Shown one piece after another: positions 24,893 through 33,293 of a stretch of DNA of 64,000 nucleotides. The stretch is from NCBI RefSeq assembly GCF_003581585.1, contig NZ_QXIR01000001.1, forward strand, positions 124,001-188,000, written 5' to 3'. The notes beneath the pieces are model-generated. The model saw only the letters and a list, made by a program, of their open reading frames with translations. It was not told where the DNA came from and did no database searches. The position numbers and the translations under genes are program-made. How positions within the stretch are numbered: the first letter of the stretch is position 1; each line of letters begins with the position of its first letter. The DNA comes from Bacillus salacetis (GTDB lineage Bacteria; Bacillota; Bacilli; Bacillales; Bacillaceae_B).

Positions 24893-25702
24893 TTAAATGA
24901 ACAAAAGTAAACTCAGGGCCATGACTGCCATACCGGCAATCAACCCGTAAATCGGCAAGTGTGTTTCATCATATTTCTTAGCGGCTGGCAGTAGCTCATC
25001 GAGTGAGATGAACACCATAATGCCTGCCACGGATGCGAAAATGACGCCAAACATCACGTCATTCAGGAATGGCATCAAAATCAAGTAAGCCACGATGGCC
25101 CCTACTGGTTCTGACAAACCTGATAGGAATGATAATTTGAATGCTTTCTTTTTGTCGCCTGTTGCAAAATAAACCGGAACAGCTACAGCGATTCCTTCCG
25201 GAATATTGTGGATGGCAATGGCTACAGCAATGGCAATTCCAAGGCCGGGGTCCTGCAGGGCAGATGTGAATGTCGCAATCCCTTCCGGAAAATTATGAAT
25301 ACCGATTGCCAGTGCTGTAAACGTGCCCATCTTCAATAAGGCAGGATCTCCAATCGCATTCTTCGGTCCGTTCATATCTTCAACTTTTTTCAATTCATGC
25401 GGATTACCCTGCTTCGGGATCAATTTATCGATCATAGCAATCAACAGCATGCCCGCGAAGAAGCTGATGACGGTAATCCAGTTACCGAGTGTCCAACCAA
25501 GAGAACCAGTCAGAGCATCCTTTGCTTTCACAAAGATTTCTATCATGGAGACATAAATCATCACTCCGGCAGAAAAGCCTAACGTCACTGACAAGAACTT
25601 GGTATTTGTTGAGGAAGTGAAGAAAGCGAGAAGGCTTCCAATACCGGTTGCAAGGCCTGCCATTAAGGTTAACCCGAAGGCAAGCAGTAGATTTCCATCC
25701 AT
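24893..25702 (-). CDS. zupT: ZIP-family divalent metal transporter (ZupT-like)
   Basis: A 269-aa ZIP-family importer with eight hydrophobic segments. The two metal-site helices carry HNFPEG (about residue 135) and HNIPEG (about 165), the GufA/ZupT signature. Family members move Zn, Fe or Mn. Here the promoter overlaps an MntR-like box (25871-25887) and a second box lies 115 bp upstream, so manganese import is the favoured role, by inference from context. AAAGGAGAATTCGC precedes the ATG. Monocistronic. Confidence 0.88.
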   Translation of the reverse strand: MDGNLLLAFGLTLMAGLATGIGSLLAFFTSSTNTKFLSVTLGFSAGVMIYVSMIEIFVKAKDALTGSLGWTLGNWITVISFFAGMLLIAMIDKLIPKQGNPHELKKVEDMNGPKNAIGDPALLKMGTFTALAIGIHNFPEGIATFTSALQDPGLGIAIAVAIAIHNIPEGIAVAVPVYFATGDKKKAFKLSFLSGLSEPVGAIVAYLILMPFLNDVMFGVIFASVAGIMVFISLDELLPAAKKYDETHLPIYGLIAGMAVMALSLLLFI

Positions 25703-25870
25703 GCGAATTCTCCTTTTTCAGTTAAAATTCACTGTTGTAATTTTCCCCGTTCATTTCTATTGTTCTATATGTTCTATACTCGTTTTGCATTCAATCATTA
25801 CATGCAGGAAAAACAGTGCAGATAGGAAAGCCACCAGGTGCTCAATTTACTAATATGGCTTCAACAATAA

Positions 25871-25887
25871 AAGTTTCCTTAGGCAAA
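25871..25887. promoter_or_regulatory. MntR-like operator 1
   Basis: On the minus strand TTTGCCTAAGGAAACTT, an imperfect palindrome that matches the B. subtilis mntA/mntH operator pattern TTTGCCTTAAGGAAACT as I remember it. It starts two bases after the -10 of the predicted zupT promoter, ideal for repression. Confidence 0.7.
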
Positions 25888-25888
25888 C

Positions 25889-25918
25889 ATTTTACCCCAT
25901 ATACAACTTACCAGTCAA
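25889..25918 (-). promoter_or_regulatory. Predicted SigA promoter of the ZIP transporter
   Basis: On the minus strand -35 TTGACT (25913-25918), 18-bp spacer, -10 TAAAAT (25889-25894), followed by the MntR-like box. Confidence 0.7.
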
Positions 25919-25985
25919 CTGTTATAAAAAAGGATGAATGATAAGTTTCTTACAGGAACGTATATGGCCTTTCCGTTCAACATAA

Positions 25986-26002
25986 AAGTTTCCTCATGCC
26001 AA
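25986..26002. promoter_or_regulatory. MntR-like operator 2
   Basis: On the minus strand TTGGCATGAGGAAACTT. It shares AGGAAACTT and the spaced T(T)GGCA half with operator 1 and lies just after a TATAAT on the minus strand. Together the two sites suggest cooperative or dual-promoter control. Confidence 0.6.
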
Positions 26003-26043
26003 CATTATATATATCAAGGCAAGTGTTTGTGACACCAAAATTA

Positions 26044-26080
26044 AAAAGGCTGAATCATCCTTTAGACGATCCAGCCTTTT
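26044..26080. terminator. Terminator of the BCCT transporter gene
   Basis: AAAAGGCTG (26044-26052) pairs with CAGCCTTTT (26072-26080), immediately after the minus-strand stop codon. Confidence 0.8.
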
Positions 26081-26082
26081 GG

Positions 26083-27618
26083 CTATTCCTTCTTTTCCTG
26101 TTTTTTTGATTTAAAGCGATTCGGATCACGGACCGGAACCGGCTCTTTCCTTATCATCTTAAAGAAGGCATACATGATGATGAAAAGGATGATCGTAAAC
26201 GGCAATGCTGAAATCAACGATGCTGTCTGAAGTGCGTTCAACCCGCCCGCCATCAGAAGGACGGCAGCAATCGCGGCCATAAGGACACCCCAGATGATTT
26301 TCACCAGGGTAGAAGGGTTAAGGCTTCCACCTGTCGTCATACTTGCCAGGATGTATGTAGCTGAGTCGGCTGATGTCACCAGGAATGTGAAAATCAGCAG
26401 GATGGACAGGATGGACAGGACCTCTGTGAACGGCAAATGAGCGTAAGTCTCAAATAATGCAACTGTAACGTCATTATTTACCGCCTCGGCAATGGCCGTC
26501 CCATTGTTCAGATCACTGTATAGTGCGGTTCCTCCAAAGACGGCGATCCACAGGCAGGCGATCAATGGCGGTATGACAAGGACGCCCAGGATGAATTCCC
26601 TTATTGTCCGCCCTTTTGAAACCCTGGCAACGAAAGCACCGACGAATGGCGACCAGGCAATGGCCCATGCCCAGTAGAAAATGGTCCAATCCCTGACCCA
26701 GGTTCCACCTTTATACGGAGTCAATCTTAAGCTGTATTCAACAAAATGATTCAAATAATCACCCAGTCCGAGTGTAAACGAGTTCAGTATGAAGACGGTA
26801 GGTCCGGCAAAAAAGACAAATACCAGAAGGACCAGGCACAAACCGAGATTCAAATTACTGAGCCATTTAATCCCCCTGTTCAATCCCGTACTTGAGGACA
26901 GCAGATAGAGAACAAGGAGAATGCCCATGATCAATACTTGGATGCCCACCGAATTCGGAAGATCAAACACGGCTTTCAAACCCCCGTTCATTTGAAGGAC
27001 TCCCAGTCCGAGAGAAGTCGCGATTCCCATGACGGTTGCTATGACAGCCAATGAATCGATGGTATTCTTAACACCTTTCCGTTTTGAAGTGACGGATTCC
27101 ACAGCCGTGGAAACCAGTCCATCCTTCCCTTTCCTGAATTGCAGGAAACCGATCATAAGCCCTACCAGCGTGAAGACTGACCACTGACTGATCCCCCAGT
27201 GGAAAAAGGCATAGCCTGTTGCCACCCTGGCAGTGTCTTCTGTCAATGGCTCCATGGACTGGAATGGCGGTGTGAAGAAGTGGCTCATCGGTTCCGCAAC
27301 TCCCCAGAACACAAGGCCAGCGCCAAATCCGGCAGAGAAAAGCATCCCCACCCAGGTGAAAAATGGATAGTCCGGCCTGGAATCCTGAGGGCCAAGCCTA
27401 ATCTTCCCGTATTTGCTGATTGCTACAATAATGAGGAAAATGGAAAAGAGAAATACCGAAATGAGGTAAAACCACCCAAAGTTCGTAGTGGTGGATAAAA
27501 AGAGTGTCTCTGCAACTTCCCCAAATTTGCCTGGAACAATCGCTCCCAATATGACGAGAACGAGAATGGCAATCGCAGAAACGATAAAAACGGGGTTCTT
27601 GATTTGACTAAGATTCAT
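26083..27618 (-). CDS. BCCT-family glycine betaine/carnitine/choline transporter (OpuD-like)
   Basis: A 511-aa secondary transporter with twelve hydrophobic segments. BCCT signatures include the glycine-rich MLFSAGFGAGLVFWGVAEPMSHF in TM3 (GxGxGxVFWGVAEP is the sodium/betaine motif type) and WTIFYWAWAIAWSPFVGAFVARVSKGRTIREFI (aromatic substrate box). It imports compatible solutes under salt stress, and it lies next to the KtrAB potassium system, which fits osmoadaptation. The short basic C-terminus, KKQEKKE, is less extended than in BetP. AAAGGAACTAAAAAC precedes the ATG. Confidence 0.9.
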   Translation of the reverse strand: MNLSQIKNPVFIVSAIAILVLVILGAIVPGKFGEVAETLFLSTTTNFGWFYLISVFLFSIFLIIVAISKYGKIRLGPQDSRPDYPFFTWVGMLFSAGFGAGLVFWGVAEPMSHFFTPPFQSMEPLTEDTARVATGYAFFHWGISQWSVFTLVGLMIGFLQFRKGKDGLVSTAVESVTSKRKGVKNTIDSLAVIATVMGIATSLGLGVLQMNGGLKAVFDLPNSVGIQVLIMGILLVLYLLSSSTGLNRGIKWLSNLNLGLCLVLLVFVFFAGPTVFILNSFTLGLGDYLNHFVEYSLRLTPYKGGTWVRDWTIFYWAWAIAWSPFVGAFVARVSKGRTIREFILGVLVIPPLIACLWIAVFGGTALYSDLNNGTAIAEAVNNDVTVALFETYAHLPFTEVLSILSILLIFTFLVTSADSATYILASMTTGGSLNPSTLVKIIWGVLMAAIAAVLLMAGGLNALQTASLISALPFTIILFIIMYAFFKMIRKEPVPVRDPNRFKSKKQEKKE

Positions 27619-27819
27619 GTTTTTAGTTCCTTTCTGTGATACGCTGATACTTGATGGAATAATTTCATAATTCTAACTAATATAATTATAAACATACTTT
27701 ACCGGGCTTTTCTAATCCTTTGCTTAACTGCCCTCTTATGATCACCCCTCTGATGACGTGGTATAACCTGAATGTAGGCAGATTAAACAAAAATAACCAT
27801 AACGCTTGGAGGCTGTATA

Positions 27820-29631
27820 ATGGGAAATCAATCAAATCGAATGATGCGTAAAGAAGTGCCCGAGAATCAAACATGGAACCTGCGGGATATTTTTTCTTCC
27901 AGGGAAGATTGGGAGAAGGAATTGGATGCTGTCCAGGAGGATGTTGAATCTGTAACTCAATTTAAGAACCGACTGAATGAGGGCAGCAAAACCCTGCTTC
28001 AGTGCCTGGAGGCTAAAGAAGAACTCTTAAGACGTTTTAACCTGGCTGCATCTTATGCTTCCCTGAAACAAACCGTGGACCATACCGACACTGCCAGCCA
28101 GAAAGATGCTGCACGGGTCGAGGAAGCAGGATCAAAAATCAACGCATCCCTTGCTTTCACTGAATCTGAGATCATTGCTCTTCCCAAAGAAAAGATTGAT
28201 GCCTGCCTTGCTGAAGAAGAAGGGTTGCAATCTTTTAAAAAGTATCTGACCGATCTGCAAAACCGGAAGCCCCATACACTTGGAGAAGAAACAGAAGAAA
28301 CTCTTGCAGCTTTGGGTTCCGTCTTCTCGGCTCCATATAATATTTACAACCGCGGTAAACTGTCGGACATGCAGTTCGATTCTTTTGTTGATGAAGAGGG
28401 AAATGAACTGCCGTTATCCTTCGCACTTTATGAAGGAAAATACAGCTCGTCAGTTTCAGCAGATGTCAGGAGAAATTCCTATGAATCCTTTGTCAACACC
28501 TTGCAAAAGTACAAGAATTCATTTGCAGCAACCTACGCCACGCAAGTCAATCAGGAGGTCATCACAGCACGTTTGAGAAAGTATGACTCCGTGACCGACA
28601 TGCTGCTCGAACCCCAGCAGGTCACAAAAGAAATGTACAACAACCAGCTCGATATCATCCAGGAAGAACTTGCTCCGCATATGAGGAAATATGCCCGGTT
28701 AAAAAAACGTGAACTCGGACTGGATAAGCTGACTTTTGCAGACTTGCACGCACCCCTTGATCCGGATTTCAAAATTGAAACGAGTTATGAAGAGGGTGCA
28801 GAAACAGTTAAAGAAGCCTTGAAAATAATGGGAGACGAATACAATGAAATGGTCGAAAAAGCCTTGTCTGAAAGATGGGTCGATTATGCAGACAATGTCG
28901 GGAAGTCGACCGGGGCGTTCTGTTCAAGCCCTTATGGTGCCCATCCATATGTACTTATGACCTGGCCGGACACCATGCGGGGAACATTCACTCTCGCCCA
29001 CGAGCTCGGACATGCCGGACACTTCTATCTTGCAGGCAGATATCAGCGGATGACCAATACCCGTCCTTCCCGTTATTTCATAGAGGCACCATCTACTATG
29101 AACGAAATGCTGCTGGGACATCATTTGTTGTCAAAAGACAATGACAAACGGACAAAACGCTGGGTCATCCTGCAGTTATTGGGCACCTACTTCCACAACT
29201 TCGTAACACACCTGCTTGAAGGGGAATTGCAGCGAAGGGTCTACAGCCTGGCAGAAGACGGAGAGCCATTAACAGCCAGTGTACTGTCTGAACAAAAGTC
29301 CGACATACTGAAATCGTTCTGGGGAGACACGGTCGAAATCGATGAAGGAGCAAGCCTTACATGGATGCGCCAGCCCCACTACTACATGGGACTGTATCCA
29401 TACACCTATTCAGCAGGTTTGACTGTTTCCACATTGGTTTCCAAAGACATAATCAACGAAGGCCAGCCTGCCGTCGACCGCTGGCTCGATGTCCTTAAAG
29501 CGGGCGGTACAATGGAGCCGCTCGACCTCATAAAAAAAGCCGGCGTCGATATGTCCGACCCGGACAACATCCGTAAAGCGGTTGCTTATGTTGGATCGCT
29601 TATTGACGAACTTGAGGAGAGTTATGAATAG
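27820..29631 (+). CDS. pepF: Oligoendopeptidase F (M3B metallopeptidase)
   Basis: A 603-aa cytosolic zinc oligopeptidase. The zinc site HELGH is in FTLAHELGHAGHFY at about residue 394, and the downstream glutamate is in EAPSTMNEMLLGHHLL. Family length is about 600 aa. It degrades short peptides; in B. subtilis a homologue interferes with sporulation phosphorelay peptides when overproduced. GCTTGGAGGCTGTATA precedes the ATG. A strong terminator follows, so it is monocistronic. Confidence 0.93.
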   Translation: MGNQSNRMMRKEVPENQTWNLRDIFSSREDWEKELDAVQEDVESVTQFKNRLNEGSKTLLQCLEAKEELLRRFNLAASYASLKQTVDHTDTASQKDAARVEEAGSKINASLAFTESEIIALPKEKIDACLAEEEGLQSFKKYLTDLQNRKPHTLGEETEETLAALGSVFSAPYNIYNRGKLSDMQFDSFVDEEGNELPLSFALYEGKYSSSVSADVRRNSYESFVNTLQKYKNSFAATYATQVNQEVITARLRKYDSVTDMLLEPQQVTKEMYNNQLDIIQEELAPHMRKYARLKKRELGLDKLTFADLHAPLDPDFKIETSYEEGAETVKEALKIMGDEYNEMVEKALSERWVDYADNVGKSTGAFCSSPYGAHPYVLMTWPDTMRGTFTLAHELGHAGHFYLAGRYQRMTNTRPSRYFIEAPSTMNEMLLGHHLLSKDNDKRTKRWVILQLLGTYFHNFVTHLLEGELQRRVYSLAEDGEPLTASVLSEQKSDILKSFWGDTVEIDEGASLTWMRQPHYYMGLYPYTYSAGLTVSTLVSKDIINEGQPAVDRWLDVLKAGGTMEPLDLIKKAGVDMSDPDNIRKAVAYVGSLIDELEESYE

Positions 29632-29647
29632 ATAAGGAAGTTTACTG

Positions 29648-29674
29648 CCCCCAGGTCCCTGCCTGGGGGTTTTG
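29648..29674 (+). terminator. Terminator of pepF
   Basis: CCCCCAGG (29648-29655) pairs with CCTGGGGG (29662-29669), followed by TTTTGG. Confidence 0.85.
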
Positions 29675-29721
29675 GTTTGCTGTTCCCGGGATTGGCGTGT
29701 GCTGTGACTTGGTGATGGGGG

Positions 29722-29846
29722 CTATCTACGAGTTTTCGGGTTCTATCGTCGAGTTGGCGTTCGCTATCAACGAGTTTTGAATTCTATCCACGAGTTTGGC
29801 ACTTCTATCAACGACTTTCCCCTTTCTATCAACTATTTTAATTTCA
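29722..29846. repeat. Six tandem repeats of about 21 bp (CTATCAACGAGTTT)
   Basis: CTATC starts at 29722, 29743, 29764, 29784, 29805 and 29826, so the spacing is 21, 21, 20, 21, 21. The consensus is CTATCAACGAGTTTNNNNNTT. The same period and the TATCAAC core occur at 2350-2433. Not coding. Confidence 0.8.
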
Positions 29847-29897
29847 AAGGAGAGCGCGGTAACCATTTCCCTCTGATTTATCTGCCTCAGCTAAGGA

Positions 29898-30864
29898 TTA
29901 ATTCCAATGAATTAACTTCTTCAAAGAATAAATTTCCCACCTTCTCATACCTCTTGAAGGTAAGTTCAGCGAAGTGAGGATCCTATTTACGGTCGTCCCA
30001 GACTCGACTCCTAAAAAGCATCGCAAGCTTCCATTGGCCACATCAGTTCCAAATAGAAGCGCATAATCTTTTATTGCGTCTACGTGAGCACTCTTTAAAT
30101 CACCACCGCATTTCCTGCATTTCCACATTCCATATACTCTTTTGCAACTAATATAACTGCAGTGAGGACATTTTACGCCTCTAATCAATTCTTCCGATTT
30201 TATTCCATATTTTTTTAACACATCAACTACTGGGGCTCGATGATTCTTCTTCATCTCGTTAGCCAAATCAATCGCTTCTTTCTTTAGAAGATGTTCTCGT
30301 TTGTACTTTTCCTGTAAAGCTTCAATTTGAAATGGGAGTTGTCCACAGTGGATAACTTTTTTGTGAACAGTGTGTGAGGATGTTCGAATTATTGTACGGG
30401 GGTGCTGATGACTACCAAAGATTCAATCGGGAGATGAGATAAATGGAGGCAGGCAAGCCATTTCCTTAATTGCGCTTTATGACGTTTCACTTGAATCATT
30501 GGATCTGAAAATGCCTCTTCAACTTTTTCGTTGGTCCTGATAAGTTGATTGAATTCTGTATCAAAATTGAGAGTTCCCGGCATATTTTTTGTCTCTACTA
30601 TTAGAATGTACTTTCCAGTAATGATAACGCTGTCAATCTGAAAATAGTGAGTACCATCAAATAGACGGGATGAAGAATTAAAAATTAATCTGGGGATATA
30701 AAACTGAGAGGATAATTCAGGCTCAACTTCCCTTTATAACCAGCCAGTTTGCGGCCAAGTTCATCCCCGACCAGCTCCTTTGCAGGATGTGTTTCAGGCA
30801 GTCTTTCATACAAAGCTTCCAACTGCAGAAGCTCAACAGTTACAGTACGTGGTTTTATGATCAT
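29898..30864 (-). pseudogene. NERD-domain protein broken by two frameshifts
   Basis: An intact version would be about 320 aa. Segment 1 starts at ATG 30864 behind GAAAGGAGTTGATGCA: MIIKPRTVTVELLQLEALYE...LAGYKGKLSLNYPLSF. A shift near 30695-30705 then gives YIPRLIFNSSSRLFDGTHYFQID...YILIVETKNMPGTLNFDTEF, the NERD nuclease core with an E-x-K pair. A second shift near 30395 leads from VVISTP to TIIRTSSHT...LLKKEAIDLANEMKKNHRAP and a C-terminal zinc-ribbon CPHCSYISCKRVYGMWKCRKC. Each break can be bridged by one base. It directly follows the UbiB gene on the minus strand. A sequencing error is possible but would have to occur twice. Confidence 0.8.
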
Positions 30865-30868
30865 TGCA

Positions 30869-32557
30869 TCAACTCCTTTCCAACAGAATTTCGTCATCTG
30901 CAAGAGGAATTCCTGCAAAGAAAAAAGACTGCCCGCTGCAGTCTTTGTTTCCTATCTTAATATACTTAAGCCATTTTTTCTGTCTCCAGTCCACTATCCA
31001 GAAACGTATCGCCGCTAAGATACTAATAACCGCTGACGACACCCAAATATAATCTTCCTTCAGATAAAGTCCGCCGATTACTCCCGTTATCCCGGCTAAA
31101 AGCAGATGACTCGACCGCTTCTTTTGGTTTTCCAGTAAAGTGAATTGAAACTCGCGGATCTGCAGCATTTCCTTCTGATCCATCATCCTTTTCGGAGCTT
31201 CCAGCAGGTCTGTAACGTATTGGGTCCCTCTCATGAACGGCTGGGCACCCAGCCATTTCAAAGCAAACTGCCATTTACTCATGCCGTTTTCCCTCAGCCA
31301 CTCCATGAACACCGGTCCCGCTAAATCCAGGATTTCTTTTTCAGGTGCGATATTATAAAGCAGCCCTTCAATCGTGGCAAAAGACCTTCCCAGAAAAACA
31401 AATCTCGTCGGCACCTGGATGGGAAGTGAGCGGACCAGATCGTTCATTTCCTTCTTCAGCAGCATCAAATCCATTTCTTTAAAGTTTGCCAGGTCCATGG
31501 AAAGGAACTCCCTTAACATCCTTTCGATCAGCTTAAGGTCCGCTCCCGGAAGAAGAAAGCCCAGTTCGAGCAGCAGCCTGGAGGCCTTTTCATAGTTTTT
31601 CACTAATACCGCTTCGACCATTGACTGAAGGTGGTCAGCATCTCTCTTTGTAATCTCGCCCACCATCCCAAAGTCGAGCAGGATAATGGTTCCATCTTCT
31701 TTTAACAGTACATTTCCAGAGTGAGGGTCTGCATGGAAGAGCCCAGATTCCAGCCATTGGGGAAGAAACAGCCGAATCAGCTGCCGGGCAAGCTTTTCCC
31801 TGTCGATAAGGTGATTCCCTGTAAAAGGCCCTTCAGTTATCCTTACTCCTTCCACCCATTCCATTACAATCACTTTAGATGTACTTAGTTCTTCATGAAA
31901 CTCAGGGATCTTCACAAAAGAAAGCTCCTTAAACCTTTCTTTGAAGCGTTCTGCATTCTCTCCTTCTTTTACAAAATCCAGTTCTCTTTCTATCACTTCT
32001 TTCAGTTCTTTATATAACAGTTTGAAATTGATGAAGCCTTTCGGCACCGGTGCAAAGTGACGGGCAAACCAGATGATGATTGAAAGGGACCGGAAATCCG
32101 TTTGGACGATGGATTCTATTGATGGACGCTGGACTTTTATCGCTACTTCTCTTCCATTTTTGGTCCTTCCTTTAAATACCTCTCCAATCGAGGCAGAAGC
32201 AACGGCTTCAGTCTCTATGTGCTGAAGGACATCCTCCGGCAAACTCCCCCATTCGCTTTGCAGGACCTCTTTGATTTCTTCCCAGGGAGCCGGCGGAACC
32301 TTATCCACAAGGTCTCCTATCTGCCGGATAAATCCTTTTGGCATGATATCCGCCCGGATGCTCAGCAGCTGTCCGATTTTGATTAATAACCCTTCCAATT
32401 CAAATAAAGTATCCCTGAAACGGATACCTACCTGTTCCCACAGCTTTTCTCTATCTGCAGCAGGCTTCCTCGTAATTTGATACCAATACACTTTAATGAA
32501 AATCCAGAAAGCCAGGGATAAAACCTTCCACATTCTGTACCAGCGTTTATTCTTCAT
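30869..32557 (-). CDS. ABC1/UbiB (AarF) family atypical kinase
   Basis: A 562-aa protein kinase-like membrane-associated protein. The family hallmark KxGQ is in GLLIKIGQLLSIRADIMP, and the alanine-rich loop AxxSIGEVF is in AVASASIGEVFKGRTKNGREVAIKVQRP with the nucleotide lysine. The catalytic loop FHADPHSGNVLL and the metal DFG LLDFGMVGEI follow. Hydrophobic segments near the C-terminus are the membrane anchor. In UbiB proteins the ATPase activity supports quinone or lipid handling; the target here is unknown. GCGGGAGGTAATT precedes the ATG. Confidence 0.88.
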   Translation of the reverse strand: MKNKRWYRMWKVLSLAFWIFIKVYWYQITRKPAADREKLWEQVGIRFRDTLFELEGLLIKIGQLLSIRADIMPKGFIRQIGDLVDKVPPAPWEEIKEVLQSEWGSLPEDVLQHIETEAVASASIGEVFKGRTKNGREVAIKVQRPSIESIVQTDFRSLSIIIWFARHFAPVPKGFINFKLLYKELKEVIERELDFVKEGENAERFKERFKELSFVKIPEFHEELSTSKVIVMEWVEGVRITEGPFTGNHLIDREKLARQLIRLFLPQWLESGLFHADPHSGNVLLKEDGTIILLDFGMVGEITKRDADHLQSMVEAVLVKNYEKASRLLLELGFLLPGADLKLIERMLREFLSMDLANFKEMDLMLLKKEMNDLVRSLPIQVPTRFVFLGRSFATIEGLLYNIAPEKEILDLAGPVFMEWLRENGMSKWQFALKWLGAQPFMRGTQYVTDLLEAPKRMMDQKEMLQIREFQFTLLENQKKRSSHLLLAGITGVIGGLYLKEDYIWVSSAVISILAAIRFWIVDWRQKKWLKYIKIGNKDCSGQSFFFAGIPLADDEILLERS

Positions 32558-32708
32558 AATTACCTCCCGCTTATGTACTCCTCCCCTTATAATACTAAAG
32601 AAAACAGAAAGTCAGGAATATTTTATCAAAAGCAGAACAAGTGTTCTTGTTTTTTACTGTGATTATGGTTATAATAATATTAGAAAATTCAAAAAGGAGT
32701 GACGAAGG

Positions 32709-33113
32709 ATGAAGCAGGCAATACCTTATCTTATATTCAACGGGAATGCATTGGATGCCCTGGAATACTATAAAGAAGTCTTTGAAGGTGAAATAACTGA
32801 TTTACAGACATTCGGTGAAGCGGATTACCCAACGCCGCCTGAAGCAGAGGATAGAATAATACATGCCCGTTTCAAAAAAGGAGACCTGCTGCTGATGGCC
32901 TCTGACACTTTCCCAGGAAGCGAGGTGCAGACGGGAAGCAATCTCTCATTGGTTCTGGAGTTTGAAAGTGAAGAGGAAATTAAAGAAGTCTACGATCGTC
33001 TAAGTGCCCGCAGCAAAATACATATGGAGCTTCAAGATACGTTCTGGGGAGCTAAATACGCAAAAGTGAAAGATCCATATGGAATCACCTGGGATCTGAA
33101 CTATGCCAGATAA
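32709..33113 (+). CDS. VOC-superfamily protein (PhnB/YwcC-like glyoxalase fold)
   Basis: A 134-aa protein with two beta-alpha-beta-beta-beta VOC modules: MKQAIPYLIFNGNALDALEYYKEVFEG, and GAKYAKVKDPYGITWDLNYAR at the C-terminus, typical of PhnB-like proteins. Family members include metal-dependent enzymes and antibiotic-binding proteins; no specific reaction can be assigned. The metal ligands of true glyoxalases are not clearly conserved. AAAAGGAGTGACGAAGG precedes the ATG. Confidence 0.8.
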   Translation: MKQAIPYLIFNGNALDALEYYKEVFEGEITDLQTFGEADYPTPPEAEDRIIHARFKKGDLLLMASDTFPGSEVQTGSNLSLVLEFESEEEIKEVYDRLSARSKIHMELQDTFWGAKYAKVKDPYGITWDLNYAR

Positions 33114-33122
33114 AAGAAAAAA

Positions 33123-33150
33123 CACACAAGCAGCAATCTCTGCTTGTGTG
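33123..33150. terminator. Shared terminator between the VOC gene and the copper operon
   Basis: CACACAAGCAG (33123-33133) pairs with CTGCTTGTGTG (33140-33150). The U-run is best on the minus strand (GTTTTTTC), so it serves mainly the copper genes. Confidence 0.8.
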
Positions 33151-33155
33151 CCTTT

Positions 33156-33281
33156 CTATAATTCTGTACTATGTCCGGCTCCATGTGAGCCGGCATCCGG
33201 ATTGGCAAATTGGGCATAAACCACATAACCTGCCGTAATCAGCAGCAAATAAACTACAGCTGAGATTACCCACTTTTTCAT
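33156..33281 (-). CDS. Small membrane protein with His-rich tail, downstream of copA
   Basis: A 41-aa protein: MKKWVISAVVYLLLITAGYV forms one membrane helix, and the extracytoplasmic tail NPDAGSHGAGHSTEL has two histidines. GGAGGGGGTTATC precedes the ATG, and the gene begins 12 bp after the copA stop with a terminator right behind it, so it is the last gene of the copper operon. A role in copper binding is plausible from position and His content only. I know no named family. Confidence 0.75.
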   Translation of the reverse strand: MKKWVISAVVYLLLITAGYVVYAQFANPDAGSHGAGHSTEL

Positions 33282-33293
33282 GATAACCCCCTC

